IMG/VR virus record: IMGVR_UViG_3300044987_001988
Location: 1-25,876 of that record
Source of the DNA: a virus
Length of the DNA stretch: 25,876 nucleotides
Strand: one strand, 5' to 3'
The first letter of the stretch is position 1. The number at the start of each line of letters is the position of its first letter. Below, in pieces: positions 21,711 to 25,876 of this stretch. The position numbers and the translations under genes are program-made. The notes below the pieces were generated by a model that saw only the letters and a list, made by a program, of their open reading frames with translations, searched no databases and was not told the origin of the DNA.

Positions 21711-24395
21711 TTAAATTTCATTTACAATTGAATAGTCTAAAAGCCAATAATCGTACTTACCTTCAATTGGGTCATATTTAGGTTTACCGTTTTCATCTTC
21801 TCCAGCAAATCTAACTGACTGTTTTTTGTCTATTCCACCATCGGGCAACGATAATATTTGACCTACACAAAATTCTTTCTTAGCAAATATCTTTCTAGCT
21901 ACTTTGAAAGTTTCAATATTACCAAATTTAAGTGACTGTATCTTAGCCTTCGGGGAATTCTTCGTATCTAAATCAATTACGAATCCCATTCTACCTTTCA
22001 ATCCATCAAACTTAGTTTCAATTCTACCAAGAATGGTTAATTCATTTGAGATTTTTTCCATTACTGAAAATTCTTCTTCAGGTAAACTATTCCAGATTTC
22101 TTGTAATTCTCCCAATCTTTTAACCTTAGATTTTTCAGCAAGTTTATTGGTGTACTTGGACTTCCCCTTTCTAAACTCTTGGAAAAATTTAAGAAGTTTC
22201 TTACCTGAGCCATATTGTGAAAAATAGCCTATTTTAATTAGGTCTTCGAATTTACTAGCTACCATCGAGTTATTTTCTGCTAAAACTAGGAAGTCTACAA
22301 ATGATGTTTCATTGGAATTGTTATTTATCCATAATAAGTTATCCACGACCTTATCTGCAAGTCCCTTCATTCCTCTTAAGGAGTAAAACAATTCATCTTT
22401 TTGTTTTCCATCATTTTCTGGAACAAATCCTTCTTCTTCGTCAACGAATGCCTCCATTGTTTCATTGTATATAATTGCATCGTCCAATAAGGCTCTACAT
22501 TCTGACAAATAATAATCGTAATCTATATCATATTGTGAAAAATCAATAGAAGAATCGAAATCGTTCAACATCCTAACTTTTTTTCCAACATATAAACCAA
22601 TTACTCCTTTTTCTTTTTTAATTGGCTCACCTTTTTCATCTCTTGCAAAATCACTTATCCAAGTTACAAATTCCATTTCTCCAACAGTAGAACCCTTCCT
22701 TCGTTTAATTAATTTTCCACCAGATTTAGAAATATAAAACCTATTTGTTTTTTGCAGTATTTCCACAGTCTTATCATCTTTATGGTATTCAGCAACAAAG
22801 TCAGAACCCATTTTCTGAGAAGCACAAAAATCAAGAATATTTCTATGAGAGTAGAGAGTTTCTTCAATTGGGATATTATTTATTACATACTGATAAACTG
22901 CCTTCGGTACAATTGGATATTTATACCCTTTTTTAATTTCCGCATAAGGGATATATACACCTTTTGTTTTTACTCTATCCTTTTCTTCACCATATGGTTT
23001 TTCACTAATATAGTTATTGATGTCTCTTCTGAAATATTGTTTATAATCAGTAAACTCTACACCTATCCCTACTTTCTCAGCAAAACCGTTTGCAATTGAG
23101 TAATATGTTTCTTCTAACTCTATAGGTATTCTACATACAATACCGTCAGTGTTCGCGGAAATAACTTGAATTCCAGCAAGTACAAAAGATTCAATCATCA
23201 TCAACAAATACAATTGTCCGGGGAGAGTAACTTTCAATACTGCCATGTTGTCCCTAAACCAAGAACCCGCAAAGCCCAACTTCCCGTAAACTGAATTAAC
23301 AGTTACCTTCAATGCCGCCGCTTTAACTTTATCTGTGGCTTTCGCTTTTACACGTTCTTTAGTAATTTCATCCAAGATAACTAGGAAATCATCTTTAACA
23401 TGTTCTGGCTTAACTTTATTTTTAATCATCATTGAGGTGTAGTAGCTCGAAAAATCACAATCCCTCAATATGTATTTGTCGTCCGTGAAAAACCTTGCTG
23501 GAAAATCTACACTATGTAAACCACCTGAAGCAACCTTATATTCTACTCCACCAAAGTTTACTATCTTTGTCATGGCGTAATTTGTCGTTTTTCTTACCAA
23601 TGTTTCTGAGATTTCTCTTAATATTCTTTTAAAGTAGTTTGTCTTAAATTCAACATCAGATGGGATGCAATCCTTAATATAAAATTGTTCTCTCTCCACA
23701 ATAAAATCTTTTAGTTTTCTAACGTTGATTTCACCAGTCTTTTCTTTATAGAACTTCTCTAATAACTTATCTCCAATTTTACTATCACTATCACTCATCA
23801 AATTTAACGAGTACATCTCCGAAAGCTGTTCTCTTAAAATAATGTCTTTATATATCTTTTCATATAATTTTAATGAAATCCAAACATCATTCAAGTTGTA
23901 TGAAATAATTAGATTTGCTTCGTTCCAATTCTCTACCTTGTGGTCAAAGGGTAGTGGTAGGTCTTGTATTTTATGCCATTGTAAATTTATTCCAACCTGT
24001 TTTAAACTTGGAACATTTCCGTTTACTTCAATAATTTTCATTAAATCTATCTGATTGTATTTAACATTTTCTGTATATTGATATTGTTTAAGTTCTGGAT
24101 GATACCCACCTTTTTCCATATGAATCAAGTCACTTGAAAATTCAAATGCGTCTTCAAGTAATCTGTTTGAAGTCTTATTTTGTATAATAAATTGCATAAC
24201 TGGAGCATCATATGAAATATTGTTGAATCCAACAATTGTTATCTCGGAATTTAAAAAATCAATTAATTCATTCAATTGGTTAACTTCTTTGAAAATTGTA
24301 AAAACTAGAACCTCAGATGTATCGAGAACATTCATGAAGGTTACACAAAAGAAGTTTCCTCCCATTAATTCTATATCATATACATATCGTTTCAT
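21711..24395 (-). CDS. Family B DNA polymerase with 3'-5' exonuclease
   Basis: This 894-residue protein is the replicative DNA polymerase. The exonuclease domain has D7-I-E9 (Exo I), N58-x3-Y62-D63 (Exo II, VGFNNISYDAP) and Y166-x3-D170 (Exo III, SYNLNDV). The polymerase domain has an SGGLHS turn (290-295), motif A D314 (CDFSSYYTS, where the usual Pro is Thr), motif B KVTVNSVYG (363-371) and motif C NTDG (415-418). Motif C has Asn where most family B enzymes have the first Asp, but the second Asp D417, the metal ligand, is kept. Residues beyond about 560 form a long C-terminal region not clearly matched here. GAGG in the end of the upstream HNH gene is its ribosome site. A protein-primed type is not supported: there is no terminal protein. 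Confidence 0.93.
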   Translation of the reverse strand: MKRYVYDIELMGGNFFCVTFMNVLDTSEVLVFTIFKEVNQLNELIDFLNSEITIVGFNNISYDAPVMQFIIQNKTSNRLLEDAFEFSSDLIHMEKGGYHPELKQYQYTENVKYNQIDLMKIIEVNGNVPSLKQVGINLQWHKIQDLPLPFDHKVENWNEANLIISYNLNDVWISLKLYEKIYKDIILREQLSEMYSLNLMSDSDSKIGDKLLEKFYKEKTGEINVRKLKDFIVEREQFYIKDCIPSDVEFKTNYFKRILREISETLVRKTTNYAMTKIVNFGGVEYKVASGGLHSVDFPARFFTDDKYILRDCDFSSYYTSMMIKNKVKPEHVKDDFLVILDEITKERVKAKATDKVKAAALKVTVNSVYGKLGFAGSWFRDNMAVLKVTLPGQLYLLMMIESFVLAGIQVISANTDGIVCRIPIELEETYYSIANGFAEKVGIGVEFTDYKQYFRRDINNYISEKPYGEEKDRVKTKGVYIPYAEIKKGYKYPIVPKAVYQYVINNIPIEETLYSHRNILDFCASQKMGSDFVAEYHKDDKTVEILQKTNRFYISKSGGKLIKRRKGSTVGEMEFVTWISDFARDEKGEPIKKEKGVIGLYVGKKVRMLNDFDSSIDFSQYDIDYDYYLSECRALLDDAIIYNETMEAFVDEEEGFVPENDGKQKDELFYSLRGMKGLADKVVDNLLWINNNSNETSFVDFLVLAENNSMVASKFEDLIKIGYFSQYGSGKKLLKFFQEFRKGKSKYTNKLAEKSKVKRLGELQEIWNSLPEEEFSVMEKISNELTILGRIETKFDGLKGRMGFVIDLDTKNSPKAKIQSLKFGNIETFKVARKIFAKKEFCVGQILSLPDGGIDKKQSVRFAGEDENGKPKYDPIEGKYDYWLLDYSIVNEI

Positions 24396-24398
24396 CTA

Positions 24399-25130
24399 TT
24401 ATTCCTCTATTCCATATTCCTCAAATAAGTGACGCTGTGGGGCAAATTCTCCATACAGGTCTCTTTCCAACTCTAATCTTCTAGTTACAGCATCATGAAA
24501 GTATTCAAAGTAATGATTAATTCTTTTCCCATTATTTGAAATATAAGAATGCCATACGGATTCACTAACTCTACTTACCCCAATTACACCTGAAGTATTA
24601 TTTGTTAGAGAACGTTCTCTATTTATGTTATTCAATTGTATTGTAATTAGTCTCAAATTTTCGTCTCTATTATCGTTTCTTTTTCTGTTTATGTGGTCAA
24701 CAGTTCTTATTTTTGTAGCACCCATAATTAAGTTGTGCATAAAAATTGTTCCACTACCCATTCTTGCTTTAGTTTGAGCATAACCCTGATTTCCAACAGA
24801 CCAAGAATAATCTTTAAGCATTTCGTATTTATTTTTACTAAAATAAAATTCTTTTCCTTTATAGTCTACTCCAAGAATTACATTTCCTTCCAATTCATAA
24901 TATTCATTAACTTTATGACATGCTTCCCAAACTTTATCTAATCTAGTACACCCACAGCCCGCAGTCATATTACGCCTAATGTTTTTTCCTAAAACATGAA
25001 GTTTTTCATTTCCACAGTCACAAATACAATCACAAAAATCTCTGTTTTCCCCAGTTGACATTTTCTCATAATATTGCCTTAGAACAGTTAACATACCGTA
25101 CTTCTTTCCAACCATATCTTCAACTGTCAT
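24399..25130 (-). CDS. HNH-AP2 homing endonuclease with zinc N-terminus
   Basis: This 243-residue protein combines three domains. An N-terminal zinc module (C33, C35, C37, C39 in DFCDCICDCGNE, with C59 and C61 in AGCGC) has the common CDCGN...CGC pattern of AP2-linked nucleases. A KGKEFYFSKN beta module precedes the HNH core at about 131-165 (H132, D145-H146, N148, N154, DHINRKRNDNRDENLRLI). An AP2 domain follows at about 180-232 (GVIGVSRVSESVWHSYI, then FHDAVTRRLELERDLYGEFA). It lies just upstream of DNA polymerase, whose ribosome site is inside this gene's last codons. The start overlaps the previous small gene by 11 bases. Confidence 0.9.
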   Translation of the reverse strand: MTVEDMVGKKYGMLTVLRQYYEKMSTGENRDFCDCICDCGNEKLHVLGKNIRRNMTAGCGCTRLDKVWEACHKVNEYYELEGNVILGVDYKGKEFYFSKNKYEMLKDYSWSVGNQGYAQTKARMGSGTIFMHNLIMGATKIRTVDHINRKRNDNRDENLRLITIQLNNINRERSLTNNTSGVIGVSRVSESVWHSYISNNGKRINHYFEYFHDAVTRRLELERDLYGEFAPQRHLFEEYGIEE

Positions 25131-25296
25131 GAATATCTACCCCATTTAGAAAATCTGCGATTATTTCTAAGTATTGAGAAGGGAAATAACTACCCTGAAG
25201 CCATTCTCCAAAATCGTTTTCCCAAACATAGTATGTAGTGTTGGGATTCCTAACACTATTAGATTTAGCAAGTTCATAAACTTTATTCTTATCCAT
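25120..25296 (-). CDS. Small hypothetical protein, first gene of the replication operon
   Basis: This 58-residue protein begins MDKNKVYELAKSNSV and carries an aromatic acidic segment WENDFGEWLQGSYFPSQYL. AGGAG lies 9 bases before the ATG, and the stop overlaps the HNH start. It follows a promoter and inverted repeat directly, so it is the first product of the replication transcript. There is no family match. It may be a small regulator, which is speculation from position. Confidence 0.65.
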   Translation of the reverse strand: MDKNKVYELAKSNSVRNPNTTYYVWENDFGEWLQGSYFPSQYLEIIADFLNGVDIHDS

Positions 25297-25325
25297 AGCT
25301 TTACTCTCCTCTGTTCATAAATAAA

Positions 25326-25354
25326 AAACTACTTCTTTATTAGAGAAGTAGTTT
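25326..25354 (-). terminator. Terminator hairpin that also overlaps a promoter
   Basis: Arms 25326-25336 (AAACTACTTCT) and 25344-25354 pair perfectly over 11 bp with a 7-base loop. In the - direction the stem is followed by TTTTTTATTT, a classic intrinsic terminator for the upstream zinc-ribbon transcript. Its right arm covers the -10 box of the promoter at 25350-25385, so the same sequence may act as an operator. Confidence 0.75.
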
Positions 25355-25385
25355 ACCATAATGTTTCATTTCTGTCAAGTGTCAA
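25350..25385 (-). promoter_or_regulatory. Promoter for the replication operon
   Basis: On the - strand TTGACA (25373-25378) is followed after 17 bases by TAAACT (25350-25355), with TGG just before (extended -10). A second TTGACA sits 7 bases upstream (25380-25385). Predicted start is near 25343, inside the terminator hairpin, giving a leader of about 47 bases before ATG 25296. It shares layout and the 14-base ATTGACnCTTGACA with the promoter near 17710. Confidence 0.75.
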
Positions 25386-25392
25386 TTCTACG

Positions 25393-25410
25393 ATAAAAGC
25401 AGTATTTTAT
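25393..25410. repeat. 18-bp palindromic boundary site 5
   Basis: ATAAAA-GCAGTA-TTTTAT directly upstream of the replication promoter (8 bases from its upstream TTGACA) and overlapping the stop codon of the zinc-ribbon gene. It shares the flank TACGATAAAA with the copy at 15591. Its place just above the -35 region suits an activator or repressor site. Confidence 0.75.
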
Positions 25411-25580
25411 GACGTTATTTTATAGCAATCACATTTCGGACAGTAATCATAATAGATTGTAATTTTCATCATGTGTCCAGCCCAATCCACAAGTTCAACC
25501 CCCATAACTTTTCCTGTAACCGCATTATCGTTACCACATTCTTCGCATTTGTATTTTTCACCAAAAACAACGTGTTCCAT
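25407..25580 (-). CDS. Small zinc-ribbon protein
   Basis: This 57-residue protein begins MEHVVFGEKYKCEECG. It has C12/C15 and C47/C50 (YCPKCDC) forming a four-Cys zinc ribbon with strands between (LVDWAGHMMKITIYYD). AGGAG lies 9 bases before the ATG, and a palindromic site lies just upstream of that. Its stop codon lies in the next palindromic site. The function is unknown. Confidence 0.7.
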   Translation of the reverse strand: MEHVVFGEKYKCEECGNDNAVTGKVMGVELVDWAGHMMKITIYYDYCPKCDCYKITS

Positions 25581-25592
25581 TTATTCACTCCT

Positions 25593-25610
25593 ATAAAAGT
25601 GACGTTTTAT
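25593..25610. repeat. 18-bp palindromic boundary site 6
   Basis: ATAAAA-GTGACG-TTTTAT, overlapping the stop codon of the upstream gene (25607-25609) and ending 3-4 bases before the AGGAG of the zinc-ribbon gene, as transcribed. Its flank TTTTATTG matches the copy at 18191. Confidence 0.75.
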
Positions 25611-25876
25611 TGTAATTTCGGAATTATGTTAATTCTTCCAAACTGAATGACTTCCGAATTATTCCTTGAAACCCTATAATTATAAAATCCCCCAAATAGA
25701 CTTGGAAGACTTATTTGAAAAGGGTTGTCTACAATAAGAATGCTCAATATGATTTTTCCCTTATGTAAAATTTCAAATTTAAAAAAATCTTTATTTTGGA
25801 AATTTATATCTATTAAGTTTCCATCTTCATTAAAAATTTTATATTCAAAATAATACGGAATTCCTTCAATGTGAGT
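25607..25876 (-). CDS. Partial hypothetical protein (C-terminal 89 residues)
   Basis: A frame open from the window edge to TAA at 25607-25609 encodes at least 89 residues. It is beta-rich (GIPYYFEYKIFNEDGNLIDI, then IILSILIVDNPFQISL) and ends GRINIIPKLQ, reading like a single beta-sandwich domain. The start is outside the window. I do not recognise the family. It is the upstream neighbour of the zinc-ribbon gene, two bases of its stop lying in a palindromic site. Confidence 0.65.
   Translation of the reverse strand, partial: THIEGIPYYFEYKIFNEDGNLIDINFQNKDFFKFEILHKGKIILSILIVDNPFQISLPSLFGGFYNYRVSRNNSEVIQFGRINIIPKLQ

Noticed and set aside
1-25876. tRNA genes, CRISPR arrays or insertion sequences
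   Set aside because: No cloverleaf-like segments, regularly spaced direct repeats or transposase genes were seen by eye; a dedicated tRNA scan was not possible.

Overview
The window is part of the genome of a tailed bacteriophage or prophage with a long, flexible (siphovirus-type) tail. The host is probably a low-GC Gram-positive bacterium. By eye the DNA is about one-third GC, most genes have strong AGGAGG-type ribosome binding sites, the two clear promoters have TTGACA -35 boxes with 17-base spacers, and the tail module follows the Gram-positive siphophage order of chaperone, TP901-type tape measure, Dit, Tal and receptor-binding proteins. The host assignment is inference; nothing in the sequence names a species.

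Left half, positions 1 to 14858, all + strand: late structural genes. The order is the end of an upstream gene, a possible tail protein, the tail assembly chaperone, a zinc-ribbon protein in the +1 frame at the chaperone's end, a duplicated holin-like membrane protein, a RuvC-like resolvase overlapping a tyrosine recombinase, a tail-completion-like protein, the 1297-residue tape measure, Dit, Tal, and a run of small baseplate, fibre and adhesin proteins ending in a LamG-type protein. Finding RuvC and the recombinase inside the tail module is unusual.

A strong bidirectional terminator at 14882-14910 separates this half from a convergent right half, 14921 to 25876, all - strand. Read in transcription order, the right half holds a partial gene, a zinc-ribbon protein, a promoter, a small protein, an HNH-AP2 endonuclease, family B DNA polymerase, several small proteins (FmdB-like zinc ribbon, DUF1599/MazG-like), a zinc-finger HNH nuclease, class II ribonucleotide reductase and a second HNH-AP2 nuclease. 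A second promoter then drives a kinase-like protein, a series of tiny (often zinc-binding) proteins and a dUTPase with an N-terminal membrane segment. Together these supply and police the nucleotide pool and replicate the phage DNA. The three HNH genes look like free-standing homing endonucleases next to polymerase and reductase.

Two regulatory patterns go beyond ordinary annotation. First, an 18-bp palindrome, ATAAAA, six variable bases, TTTTAT, occurs six times, always at a gene boundary and in both the late and early halves. It resembles a stoperator-like or operator network. Second, the two early promoters share the same layout: a tandem TTGAC element with 7-base period, a 17-base spacer and an extended -10 ending ACTA. 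Each is overlapped by a different perfect inverted repeat. No tRNA, rRNA, CRISPR array or insertion sequence was seen, and no gene-free stretch exceeds 300 bases.
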